From NCBI GenBank assembly GCA_963422465.1, contig OY730169.1:3224001-3288000 (forward strand): a stretch of DNA of 64,000 bases, given 5' to 3'. Below the pieces are notes generated by a model. It had not been told where the DNA came from. It saw only the letters and a program-made list of their open reading frames with translations, and did no database searches. Of the stretch, positions 32,872-43,305 are shown in pieces (the stretch's first letter is position 1; every line of letters starts with the position of its first letter). The stretch is from Lichina pygmaea (taxonomy: Eukaryota > Ascomycota > Lichinomycetes > Lichinales > Lichinaceae). Position numbers and translations under genes: made by a program.

Positions 32872-34729
32872 CTATACATCGCAAGCTCTGAGACCGCCCG
32901 CGGTGGCCGTCGGAACGTGCGTGCCATGAAAGTCAAAGGCGACGACGCCGTCGAGCGAGGCCCGGCCGAGCTCGCGCATGTGCCTGGCGTCGAGGCAGAC
33001 GAGGTAGCTGTGTGCGTTGGGCCCGTCGAGCACGACGCTGATGAGGACGCCTTCGTCCTCGTCGTAGCCGGCCGGGTCCGGGATGAAGATGGGCTCGCCC
33101 GGGCTGTGGCCGTGGCGCTCCCAGTACAGCGGCGTCTGCGTGTGCGTGTCGAGCTGGACGAGCCCGTCGCAGAAGGTCGACTTGCCGCGGTCGGCGACGC
33201 CGTAGACAAACCGGTGCGGGCCCGTGCGGTAGCCCGGGTTGATGACCGGCAGCTCGGGCGACGCCGCCCGCGGCGTGGCCCACTGCCGGTCCGCTCGCCG
33301 GTATTGTTGTTGTTGTTGTTGTTGTTGTTGTCGCGTGCCTTGCGTGCCCGCCTCGGCTTTGGACGTGACCGAGCTCAGCCGCCACCGCGTGAGCTGCGGT
33401 CGGCTCGAGTTGCCCTTCTCGCCCATGTAGCCCCTCGAGCCCGGCCCCGTCGACAGAAGGTTGTCGTAGTAGAATCACTTCAGGACGTCGATGTTCTCGT
33501 ACGCGACCAGCTCGGCGATGATGTCGACGGCGTCCGGCTCCTCCGAAGATTCCGACAGCTCCTCCCAGGCGTTGACGGTATGGAAGCAGAAGAACGGATC
33601 GGACGTGTAGGTGGCGACAACGCCGCCGCCATCCTTGTCGATGACGTACCACCTGGCCGGCTTCGTCGGATCAAAGGGCGCGAGCGCGTCCAGGGTGTTC
33701 TTCTCCACGAGTATCTTGAGGCCGTAGTAGGCGTACTGGCCACCCCACACGCAGAGCACAACGTGGTTCCGCGTGATCATGATAGAGTGGAGGTACGCCG
33801 CTTCGGTGTCGGTGATCGTGGCCAGGATGTCCGTCTCGCCCGTCTCGCCCGAGACGCGGAAGACGCGGTACGTCGCCCGGGCGCCTATCTCGAGGTTGTA
33901 GTTGAAGACGTCGCCTGTGTAGGGATCCGACTTGGCGTGGGAAGCCGAGAGTGTGCCCGTGAGGTCGGGATGCAGCACTTCCTGGGTGGCGATCCCCAGC
34001 GGTTCAAGCGTCTCCGGGTCGATCTGCTTGATGACGCTGCCGTCGCTCTTGGCCCACAGACTCCGGACCTCGGACGTGTGCCGTTGGTTCCGACCGTCGA
34101 CCGACCCGTCGTCCGAGCCGGCGTCCGAGCCGGCGTCCGGCGTGAGGCCAGGCGGGTTCACCGACAGCGTAACACCGATGTTCACGTCGACATGGACGGC
34201 GCGGCTGAAGGTGGACATGACCTTCTTGAAGAAGCTCGAGCACGGGTCCCGCTTCTGGCCGAAGGTGAGCTGGTCGATGGCGCCGGTGGCGCGGATATGC
34301 TCGACCAGCTTGTCGACCGTCGTGCGACAGTTGTACAGCACCGTCGTGGGTCTGTCGGCTGCCGCCGGAGCGAGGATCTGAAAGCGGTGCACCTGGGAGA
34401 AGCCATCAAACCAGTGCGAGCAGGAGAAGGTCGTGCCTTTGTCTGTCTTGAGCTGATACCCGCCGGGTCCGGTTCGATAAAGCGTTCCAGCGGAGTACGA
34501 AGGGATAGTGCCGGTTACCGCAAGCTCGATCGGGTCCTCGTAGTCTCTACCCCCGAGCCACTGTGACGGTGGTCAGCCCGATAAGGCAGTACGCTTGAAG
34601 ATGACAGCGCATTACCCCCGCGTCGTTCGGCCAGTCGTTGTAAGGATCGAGCTTCGTCGGCGCCGATGTCTTCTTGGATGGCTCTGCCTCGCCGGCAGGA
34701 CCGAGGGCTTGCGGCACGAGGGAGGGCAT
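32872..34729 (-). pseudogene. Carotenoid oxygenase, CarT/CAO-2-like, with one in-frame stop
   Basis: Exons 34616-34729 and 32872-34560 are separated by a 55-nt GT-AG intron with branch GCTGACC; together they give about 600 codons, normal for fungal torulene dioxygenases. The family signature HWFDGFSQVHRF is at residues 87-98. The four iron-binding histidines appear to be present, near 246 (SASHAKSDP), 296 (YLHSIMIT), 365 (FFCFHTVNA) and 583 (FDFHGTHVP). Codon 400 is TGA (33475-33477) and the frame continues well-conserved beyond it, so it is probably a point change from CGA. It would remove the fourth histidine. A run of nine Gln lies near 450. A copia LTR lies 132 bp upstream of the ATG. The product would cleave a carotenoid such as torulene; substrate is by family only. 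Confidence 0.88.
33303..33332. repeat. (TTG)n trinucleotide repeat in coding sequence
   Basis: About nine TTG units encode the Gln run of the carotenoid oxygenase on the minus strand. It lies between conserved blocks, so length variation could be tolerated. Confidence 0.9.
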
Positions 34730-34861
34730 TGTGGTCGAGTCGATGCTGCTGAATCCGTCCGAGCGGGGAAGTGTTGAATGCTGACGGGGCGCAGGGCGCT
34801 GCAGATCGTGGGATAGTCGGGATCTCAGTCGGACCAGCTCTCAGAGCATGGATATCAGATG

Positions 34862-35223
34862 TGTTGGGATAATCGGTGTCGGTGACACTTCAGAATGACG
34901 AGGCACTTAGAAGACAATAGGATCTTGTATTCAATAGGATGTACTAAGACATTCGTCTACAATGAAAAATGAGAAAACCCTTCTTCCCAATCTAGGGTTT
35001 GTTAGGATTGCAACACTGCCAAGGTCCAATCTCGGGAAGGACACGGCGGGCTGCAGAATAGAGGCTGAATAGGGAACTGAGCAGGGGTTGAATTCGTGTA
35101 TATAGCGAGTGCTTTTTCCCTAAAGAAATTGATAACGGCTCTTCCCTGCCTCCCAGCTCCAACAGGGTTAGCGCCCTTCTGTAAGTCACGTGGTATGACG
35201 TTGCAGATCGCCCAACTTCAACA
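34862..35223 (-). repeat. Copia 3' LTR, upstream of the carotenoid oxygenase
   Basis: A 362-bp LTR with TG...CA ends. It is nearly identical to 26459-26650 over the shared parts. It lies 132 bp before the start codon of the oxygenase gene and both read on the minus strand, so transcription from this LTR would enter the gene. Confidence 0.9.
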
Positions 35224-36738
35224 CCCCCCCTCGAGCTGCACCTCCACTCGAGCTGCACCTCCACTTTGCAATTTAGCTCTCCAAGGTGAGTATGTAGGCC
35301 CACCGTCCTCTGCTGCTTCCGTTAGCTGACATCTCGTCTACTGTGTCAGACCAAGTCCCTGCAGCTTCTCCTTCCGTGCCTGAGCGCTGAGTGGCTTCGT
35401 GAGCTCGTCCGCGAGCAATTCCGCAGAAGGCACGTATTCAACCTGCACTTTATCCGAGGCAACCTGCTCACGAATATAGTGGTATTGGACATCGATGTGC
35501 TTGGTCCGTGCGTGGAATTCCGGGTTCTTCGTCATCTGGATTGTTGATTGATTGTCCATGTCAATCCTTGTGGGTCCTGTCTGCTTTATCCCAAGCTCCG
35601 CTAACTGTCGCGATACCCAGGCTTCTTCTCGTGCTGCTGCCGTTGCAGCCATATACTCGGCCTCCGTACTCGATAGGGCGACAACGGGGGTCTTTTTGCT
35701 TGCCCAGGTGATTGCACCTCCGTTCAGCAGGAAAACGTATGCTGCAGTCGACTTCCTTTCGATCAGGTCATCCGCGAAACTGCTGTCTGACGCTCCTGTG
35801 AGTCCTTCTTCCTTCCCAAATTGAATCCCTCGCTCAGTTGACCCTTTCAGGTATCGGAACACTCGTTTGGCGGCCTTCCAATGCACATCCGTTGGATTTT
35901 GACAATAACGGCTGAGTCTTCCCACTGCATACACAATGTCTGGTCTCGTACTGACCATCAAGTGCATTAGTGACCCAATTGCCTCTTGATATCGAGTCTT
36001 GTCCACTTTTGATTCCACCGGTGAGTCTTTCACCTCCTTATACGCCCTGTCTAACACCTTTATTGCTCCAGGTTCCATTGGCATTGCCACTGGGTGGCAA
36101 TCCGTCATGCCAAACCTCTCGAGAACCTTCCTGGTGTATCCGGGTTGTGACAAGGTGAGTTGTCTCTTCTTCCGGTCCCTCGTTACCTGCATGTTGAGGA
36201 TCGTCTTTGCCTCGCCGAGGTCTTTGATTCTGAACTCACTGGCTAACAGCTTCTTGACCCAGTTGATCTGCTCCATATGTGGACTGATAAATAGCAAGTC
36301 ATCCACATAGATCAGTATCGTGAGTCCTTCCTTCATCCCCCCCTTCGTGAGGATACTGAAGTCTGTTGACAGCTGTCGGAAACCATGTTTCAATAGGAAA
36401 CTGGTAAGTCTCCTATTCCAGAGCCGGGCTGACTGCTTCAGTCCGTACAGTCCCCTCAGCACCCTGCAGACCTTCCCTCTGGTCTCCACCCCTCCCGGTG
36501 GTTCCATGAAGATCTCCTCGTCAAGATCTGCAGCCAGGTAAGCGCTCTCAACATCACCCTGGTGGATCTCAAGGTCCTCCGTTGCGGCAATTGCTAATAG
36601 CATCCGCAGGGAGTTGTACTTCGCAGTCGGGGCAAACATCTCGATGTAATCGATTCCCTTCTTTTGTGAGAAACCCCGTGCGACCAGTCTTGCTTTGAAT
36701 TTGGTGACCTCCCCTTGCTGATTCTTCTTCAGATCAAA
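34862..36738 (-). mobile_element. Ty1/copia element, 3' portion (RT, RNase H, LTR)
   Basis: The minus-strand part of the same copia family as 26459-29691. It runs from reverse transcriptase (about 36738-35900, with YVDDLLF) through RNase H (SSTEAEYMA, about 35660) to the 3' LTR (34862-35223). A polypurine tract (read GAGGGGGGG on the minus strand) lies at 35224-35232, immediately before the LTR. Its long coding frame is largely open. It contains the domains missing from the 5' portion and hardly overlaps it, so the two may be parts of one insertion separated by rearrangement. Confidence 0.9.
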
Positions 36739-37110
36739 TTTTGATTTTATTTTTTTTGATTTGATTCTTACACTGTTTGTAGCTTTACAGCCATGCAGAT
36801 CTTCCAGCTAATAGTGAACTTCTTCAGAAAACCTTTAAAGGAATAAAAACTGAAGACAGGGAGGTGACTAGAAAGTGTAGCAAAAGAAAATCTTGTAGTG
36901 TCTGGTAGGAAAAGCTTCTAGATGTTGGAGTGTGAATAGTGAAGTTTGAAAGCCAGATTAAATTGGTTTAGTCCTTTCAAAGACATAAACCAGTACAGAA
37001 ACTTCTGTAGAAACTCTGGGTTTGAAAAAATAGTAGTGAAATCTTGGGGGTTAAAGAGAGCATGTTGTCTTTGACTTGAGTAGAGAGCATGAAGAGGTAA
37101 TATGCTTTAC
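36739..37110 (-). mobile_element. LINE 3'-end fragment
   Basis: The last about 370 bp of a main-family LINE, minus strand, with its A-rich tail at 36739-36768 next to the copia portion. It is cut off at about 37110, where the 5' UTR of a plus-strand LINE begins. It forms an inverted pair with the LINE tail at 32700-32746. Confidence 0.85.
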
Positions 37111-37797
37111 TGAAAAAACTCTTCCCAGTACCACATCGTCAAAGGACCATCACTTTTGACAATCAGCGGATTTTGTCATAAGTCCTGGAAACCAGTCGTG
37201 AACCTTGCTGAAACCACCCACTTCCCAAGAGTGAAAACCCATCACTTTTCTGAATCAGGCCTATTGGTCAAAAGTTGTGATCCCAGAACTCACGTCTTCT
37301 TGCTTCAACTACCAACCACCCAGCCACAACAAGAGTGAGAGGGACCAGAGGTATTCTGAAGGACTGGGCAAAGCTCTACCTACCTTGGAACAATCAGCCC
37401 TGAGACTAAAACTCAGGATTAAGCCAGCACTCCCAGTCTATCAGAGATAAAACACCAAACCTCTCCTAAAAGTGAGAAACATCCACCAACAAGGAGATCA
37501 GGGCTCCCAGGATAAGAGGAATAGTTTAGAGCTTGCCTCTAGTGCTGGTAGAGTTGAAAAACTCTAGGAAAGCTCAGGCAGGGGGTGTGGTCCCTAGCTT
37601 GAGTTAATACAACCAGATTTCCCTAGTCTAGTTCGAAAAGACTGCCCAGGAAAGTACAGTCTTGGGGAGTGGTCCCAGGATTGGGCAACTACTGCTAGGA
37701 ACCAGGTGACTCTTTGCGAACAACTGGAAGAAGCCTCCAAAAGAGCCTCACCAATCCCAGCCAAAAAGAACTGCTGGAAGACACCTAAAATCACATA

Positions 37798-39141
37798 ATG
37801 TCAAAGAAAAAACCAGAGAAAGAGAAAGAAAACCAGTCTTCTCCAAGCTCCCAGCAACCCCCAGTGGCTAACTCCCTGACAGACCAATCCCAGACTCAAG
37901 AAAAAGAAGAAGAGAAGGGGCTGACACCTCCCCAGCTAGTGGAAGAATAGCTTATCCACACAAAAGCTCCCCAACACATCAAAAAAGCATGGGATAGTAT
38001 TCTGTCCAAAGTGGCAGAAGCTCTGGACAAAGATGTCCCCACTCACTCACCTAACTCCCGGAGTCTCCAGAAGATACTTGAGAGACTAGACAGTATTGAG
38101 AAACAAGTCCAAAAACAAAACACCAAGCCAACATATACCCAGGCAGCCCAGAAAACAGTAGGACAGGAAATCCCTGTTCCAACCAGAATCCACAGTGAAA
38201 TCACTATCAGACCTGGAACTCAGACTGGCCAGCTAGCAAACAGAACACCAGCCCAGCTTATGGAAGCTCTCAAGAAGAAAACACCACTCTCCTACCAAAA
38301 AGAAATAAGAGCAGCCAGAAAACTACCCTCAGGAGATATTATAATCTCTCTGGAAACTCCTTAAGCCAAGACTCAGCTAGAGGAAAACAAGGACTGGATC
38401 CCAGCTGTCTTTACAGCAGAGGCCAAGATATCACCCAGAATCTTTCCAGTGCTAGTCCATGGGGTGCAGACAAAAGACTTCAAGCCAGAAAACCTGGAGG
38501 AAACAAAAAAGGCAATCTTCTCCCAAAACTCTGAGATGGAAAGTAAAGTCAACATCCTAAGAACCTACTGGTCCAGAAAAGCCAAACTCCTCCAGAAGCC
38601 AGTCACATCTCTACATCTGGATCTAGCCACCCCAGAGCAAGCAAACCTCCTAATTAAGAAAGGAGTAGTTCTAGGATACACTCTACATGAAGTAGAACCA
38701 GCCCTGCTAGCAACATCAGTCTCCCAGTGCTACTAATGTGCTAGGTTTGGACACCAAGCACGCACTTGCCAAGCCCAAGCCCAGTGCACAGCCTGTGGAG
38801 GAAAGCATGCCAGAAGAGACTGCCAGACTTCTCCAGAAACTCTAACACCAAAATGTGCAAACTGCAAGGGAAACCACCCAGCCTGGTCAAAGTCCTGCCA
38901 GAAAAAACAGGAAGCAATCCAGAAAGTAAGAGAGGTATGGCTAGCAAGACCAGGGAGGTACACAATAGCTTCCAGACTAGCTCTACCTCAGACTCTCTCA
39001 ACACAAGAAAAAGGGCCAAGTCTACAAGACAGACAAGAAGCTAAGAAAAGAAAACAAGGGGAAGTACTAAGAGTATGCTCAAGCTCAAGACTGAACACTC
39101 AGCTCCCCACTTTCCCACTTGCACAGAACTCAGAGTTCTAA
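37798..39141 (+). pseudogene. LINE copy 1 ORF1 (zinc-knuckle RNA-binding protein)
   Basis: A frame of 448 codons starting MSKKKPEKEKENQ, with three in-frame stops (TAG 37948, TAA 38362, TAA 38734). The C-terminal part has three cysteine knuckles, matching the intact ORF1 at 48683-50074 (CARFGHQARTC, CTACGGKHARRDC, CANCKGNHPAWSKSC). ORF1 proteins of this type coat the LINE RNA. ORF2 follows after 59 bp, unlike the overlapping arrangement in copy 2. Confidence 0.85.
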
Positions 39142-39200
39142 ATCAACATACCCAGAAAAAAAGCTACTGAGATCTTGGAAGACTCTAGCCAAGAGGATTA

Positions 39201-42015
39201 ATGAGTTACTCCACACTTAACCTTCTCCAGTACAATGTCCAGAAAAGCCAGACATGCCAAGAACTTCTACTGGCAAACCCTAGACTACAGGAAGTGGACA
39301 TCATCACTCTGCAAGAACCCTGGAAAAACCCCCACCAAGAATCAAGTATCTCTACAACATTCTCAGCCTTCTACCCTTTACAAAGCCGGAAGCTAGGGAG
39401 AACACTTGTTCTTGTTAACAGAAGAATTTTGCAGTCATCTATAAGCCTAATTTTCTGGAGTAAAGATCTAGTCTCCTTGGAGATAAGAGTTCAAACAAAG
39501 TCATTCTGGATCCACAACCTCTATTTCACACCCACAAGCCAAAGGAACTATAGAGAGTCAGCTCAGACTCTTCTAGACCTACTGGAACAAGCTATCTAAA
39601 AAGAGGGTGAACATATCCTCCTGACAGACTCAAATCTCCACCACCCAAGTTGGTCAAAGTCAAGCCAGCTATACTCAGAACTGGCCTTATCCTTCAAGGA
39701 CCTAACAGACAAATAGGGACTAGAGCTGGCAATAGCTCCCTACACACCAACAAGAGCAAGAACTCTTCTAGAACCACCTTCATCAGCAATTGATCTTTCT
39801 TTTATTTCAAGTTCTTTACTTAATTCTCTTATTTACTCACAAATTAACATGAGATTCCACACAGGGTCAGACCACAGACCAGTGCACACAATTCTCAGTC
39901 TGGAGACTCCAAGAAAAACCAGAACAGACAAAAAGAACTGGAGAACTCTGGATGCTAGTCAAGCAAGACAAGAAGCTGATAACCTACCACCTATTCCACC
40001 TCTAACTAGCAAGAAAGAAGTGGATGATTACCTGGAAAGACTGGACAAAACTCTCCAAGAAATTGCAAACAAGACAACCCAACCTTGCAAAGAGTCCAGG
40101 TATGCAGTACTATAGTGGAACCAGGAAATCAAAGAAATAATCCAGGAGGAAAGAAAAGTAAGAAGAAAAGCACTCCAAGGCCAAGAGGAAACCACCAGAC
40201 TAGAGGAGATAACTAAAAAGAAAAGAGTCTGATCAGACAAGCCAAAAGAAAGATATTCAGAACACATCTCCACCAGCTAGCAGAAACTCAGGACTACTGG
40301 AGAATTGCCAAATAGGGAAAAGAAAAAGCTGGCAAATTTCCTGACCTACCAATAGTCCCAGAACTTATAGGACAACAAGGACAGCTGGCAAAGTCTTTTG
40401 AAGAGAAAACAGAAGCTTTCAGGACTCAATTCTTCCTTCTTCCCCTACAGCCAGAGCCAGAGGAACAGGACCTGCCAGAAGAAACCCAGGAATAGCAACT
40501 ATCCCAAGAAGTCTCCAAGGAAGAAGTACAAGAGGTTCTAAAGAAGAAAAAACCTCTCTCAGCACCAGGCCAAGATACTCTACCAAATGGATTTCTAAGA
40601 GCACTGGGAGCCTCTTTCAACAAAAGAATTGCTAAGATTTTGGAGGCTTGCTGGAGACTGGAATACTTTCCAGACAGGTACAAGTCAGCCAAGACAATCT
40701 GCATAAGGAAACCTGGCAAGGGATCCTACTGTCAAGCAAAAGCATGGCGCCCTATAGCTTTCCTGAATACAATTGGGAAGCTAATGGAAGCTATTGCAGC
40801 TGCAAGACTAAGTGAACTAGCTGAGAAAGGAAATCTCTTGCCAGAAATCCAGATGGGATTCAGAAAAGAAAGATCAACAGAATCAGCACTTTTTCTTCTG
40901 ACCTCCCAGGTAGAAAAGATCTGGAAAAAAGGAATGGTTGCTAGTCTTCTCTCTCTAGACATCTCTGGAGCCTATGACAGAGTCTTGCCAGAAGTTCTCA
41001 GAAAGATCCTGATTAAGAGAAAGATTCCGAAGTGGTTTGTATCCTGGATCTTTTCCTTCACTACTTCACGTACTACCTCTGTGGTGTTTGATGACTCAGA
41101 ATCCCCCCAGTTCTCTATATACTGTGGAGTCTCTCAAGGATCACTTTTCTCTCCTATTCTATTTCTTTTCTATATCTCAGAACTGCACAATACTGTACAC
41201 ACCCCTGAGAAAGGAGTTTCAGCACTTGGTTTTGCAGATGACACTAATCTTCTTGCATTCTCCTCTTCCTTGAAAAGCAACCTTCTCAAGTTGAAGTCTA
41301 CACATTCCAAATGTCAGGACTGGGCAAGAAAACATAGTATGAAGTTTGCACCTGAAAAGTATGAACTTCTCCATTTTTCTAGAAGAAGAAAAAACAATCT
41401 TCAGCTCAGTCTAAGACTTGGAGAAGTGGTACTTCAACCAAAAGAAGAAGTGCACATCTTGGGACTTTACTTTGACTCAAAACTTGTCTGGAAAAAAACA
41501 CCAAAAAATCATGTCACAGAAAACTTCCAAATATTTCTCAGCTTTATCCAGAACAACCTACTCTACTTGGGGACTACCAGTCCTAACAGCACATCATGTC
41601 TACACTGCTATACTAAGATCTCTTCTTAGTTATGCAGTAGGAGTCTGGTTCAATTCCCAAAAGAAACTCTCTAATATTATTTCATTATCTACTTTCCAAA
41701 ATAAATGTTTAAGAACTATAGGAGGTGTCTTTAAAGCCACTCCTATTTTCCTACTTGAATCAGAACTATTTCTACCCTCTCTAGACTTATACTTCAAGCT
41801 GAGAACAGCATGTTTTCTTTCATCTTTCTATTCAAACACACTACCCAACTCTCCTTCTACACTTCTCCACAAACTACACAGTCAAATTTCTCTCTATGTT
41901 TCTTCTCTCAGAACTACACCAAAGTCTCTGACAACTATTTCTCTAAACTGGAGAACAGTCTGGCTGGAACAACTAACTACTAACCAAGACTTCTCAAAGA
42001 AAAGTCTCAACCAGA
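39201..42015 (+). pseudogene. LINE copy 1 ORF2 (endonuclease and reverse transcriptase)
   Basis: It begins MSYSTLNLLQYNVQKSQ, the start of an APE-type endonuclease (LQEPWKNP near residue 35), followed by reverse transcriptase with GFRKERSTES, LSLDISGAYD and FADDTNLLAF (about 41230). Several stops and at least two frame changes (between 40115 and 40640, and near 41500) break it. The 3' third of the C-terminal region is missing. Confidence 0.85.
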
Positions 42016-42177
42016 GAGAGAGTCTCAGGATAAGAGGAATAGTTAGAGTCTGACTGACTCTGGAGCTAGCAGAGTCTTTGGCTCAAGGAAAGTCTAGATA
42101 GGGGGTCTGGTCCCTAGTCTAGGTTAATACTTCTAGCTTTGCCCAGAGCTTAGTTGGAAAAAGCTGCCCAGGAAAGT

Positions 42178-42671
42178 TGTTAAAGGCCGGGCCGGGTTCA
42201 CACAGAAACCGGTACGGTCTGTTGCTTTGTGGGCGGATTCTAGGACAGGGGCTCAGTAGAGGAATAGACAGGTGGGGTAACTCTCCTGTACTATTGTCTC
42301 CGTACGATGGGTTTGTATTGTGTTCAGCCTGGAGAGCTAATCCCTCCGGGCTCTTTGGGGGTCTTTATACAGATGCCCCAAGGGGGGGGGTCTTCTCGAG
42401 GGGTATCATCCTTTTGTGTGGACAAGCTCCTCGCTTAGCTCCTGCTCGTCCACCGGACAAGCTCCTCGCTTAGCTCTTGCTCGTCCACCGGACAAGCTCC
42501 TCGCTTAGCTCCTGCTTGTCCACCGGACAAGCTCCTCGCTTAGCTCTTGCTTGTCCACCAGACAAGCTCCTTGCTTAGCTCTTGCTTGTCCACCGGATCG
42601 GTCGGATGTTGTTCCGCATGACTAACACTCCTCCCTCGCTTACCTGGGCTGTTCCGGCCTAGGCCTTAACA
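42178..42671 (-). repeat. 3' LTR of family-2 gypsy
   Basis: A 494-bp LTR with TG...CA ends. It contains five exact-length 35-bp units (42421-42595; unit GACAAGCTCCTCGCTTAGC and 16 further bases). Confidence 0.93.
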
Positions 42672-42795
42672 CTATCCCCTCCCTCCAAGGGTTCTGTCCC
42701 CAGATCCTTTTCGTTCCTGCTCCTCTTTTGCCATGAACCAAAGCCAGACAACTTGAACTCGTCGCCGTGGTTTTCTCTCTTGTCATGTTGGCAAA

Positions 42796-43305
42796 ATGGG
42801 CAAGGAATCAAAGATCACATGCGGTGCTTGTCGTCGCGACCACGCCAAGTGTGTCGTGAGTTCCGCATCGTCTTTTTGTCGTCGGTGCATCAAGAAGGGT
42901 CATCACTGTGACCTTCATCTCTCAGAATCAGAATGGAAGAAGATGGAGCTTGAGCGTGAGCAGCTCGAGGCTCAGCTGCGGGAGACTGATGACCAACTGT
43001 CAAAGCTGCTTCCCCGGCAGATCCACCTCCGCCGGCAGCTGGGTCGTCTCTCACAGAAGGAGGCTGATGCCATCTGTCGTGAGCTGTCAGCCATCAAGGA
43101 TCAAGAGTCCCTTGATGCTCAGGAACAAGAGGCCCTCCGCGTTATCCACGAACGGGAGGCCTGTCAAGCTGCTGCTCCACTGTCCTTTGAGGACGTCTTC
43201 TCTTCGGAGGCTTTGGCTTCTCTCAAGCTGTTGTCTCTGTCAGACCTGGTCACTGCGGATTTGCTTGGTGGTAATCCACCAGTTTCTGGTTCATCGCAGA
43301 GCTGA
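42796..43305 (+). CDS. Antisense Zn2Cys6-type cysteine-cluster protein, family-2 gypsy
   Basis: An open frame of 169 residues, opposite in direction to the retrotransposon holding it. Residues 9-38 read C-x2-C-x6-C-x8-C-x2-C-x6-C with basic residues between, the spacing of the fungal Zn(II)2Cys6 DNA-binding cluster. Residues about 42-120 are strongly heptad-like and charged (ESEWKKMELEREQLEAQL), a likely coiled coil for dimerisation. An acidic/leucine-rich end follows (LSFEDVFSSEALASLKLL), which could be an interaction surface. Its 3' end overlaps the end of pol by about 55 bp, on the opposite strand. It shares position, orientation and architecture with the family-1 gene at 4313-4717, though the sequences are much diverged. 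Partner and function are unknown. No TATA box is seen close to its start. Confidence 0.75.
   Translation: MGKESKITCGACRRDHAKCVVSSASSFCRRCIKKGHHCDLHLSESEWKKMELEREQLEAQLRETDDQLSKLLPRQIHLRRQLGRLSQKEADAICRELSAIKDQESLDAQEQEALRVIHEREACQAAAPLSFEDVFSSEALASLKLLSLSDLVTADLLGGNPPVSGSSQS

Larger units (their letters stand above)
37111..42015 (+). mobile_element. LINE copy 1, 3'-truncated, diverged subfamily
   Basis: A plus-strand LINE with a 5' UTR (37111-37797), ORF1 and ORF2. It stops without its 3' end at about 42015, where the 5' UTR of the next LINE begins head to tail. A LINE that has its 5' end but lacks its 3' end is not a product of ordinary target-primed reverse transcription, so later recombination or deletion is likely. 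The ORF2 protein is clearly diverged from that of the other LINEs in the window. Confidence 0.88.

Noticed and set aside
32917-34566. Very long plus-strand frame (549 codons) opposite the carotenoid oxygenase
   Set aside because: A GC-rich antisense shadow; it has a Arg/Val-biased composition and the minus strand has all the family motifs and a proper intron.
42421-42595. Regular 35-bp repeats resembling a CRISPR array
   Set aside because: The units are contiguous without spacers, lie inside a gypsy LTR and recur in every LTR of the family; the DNA is fungal.
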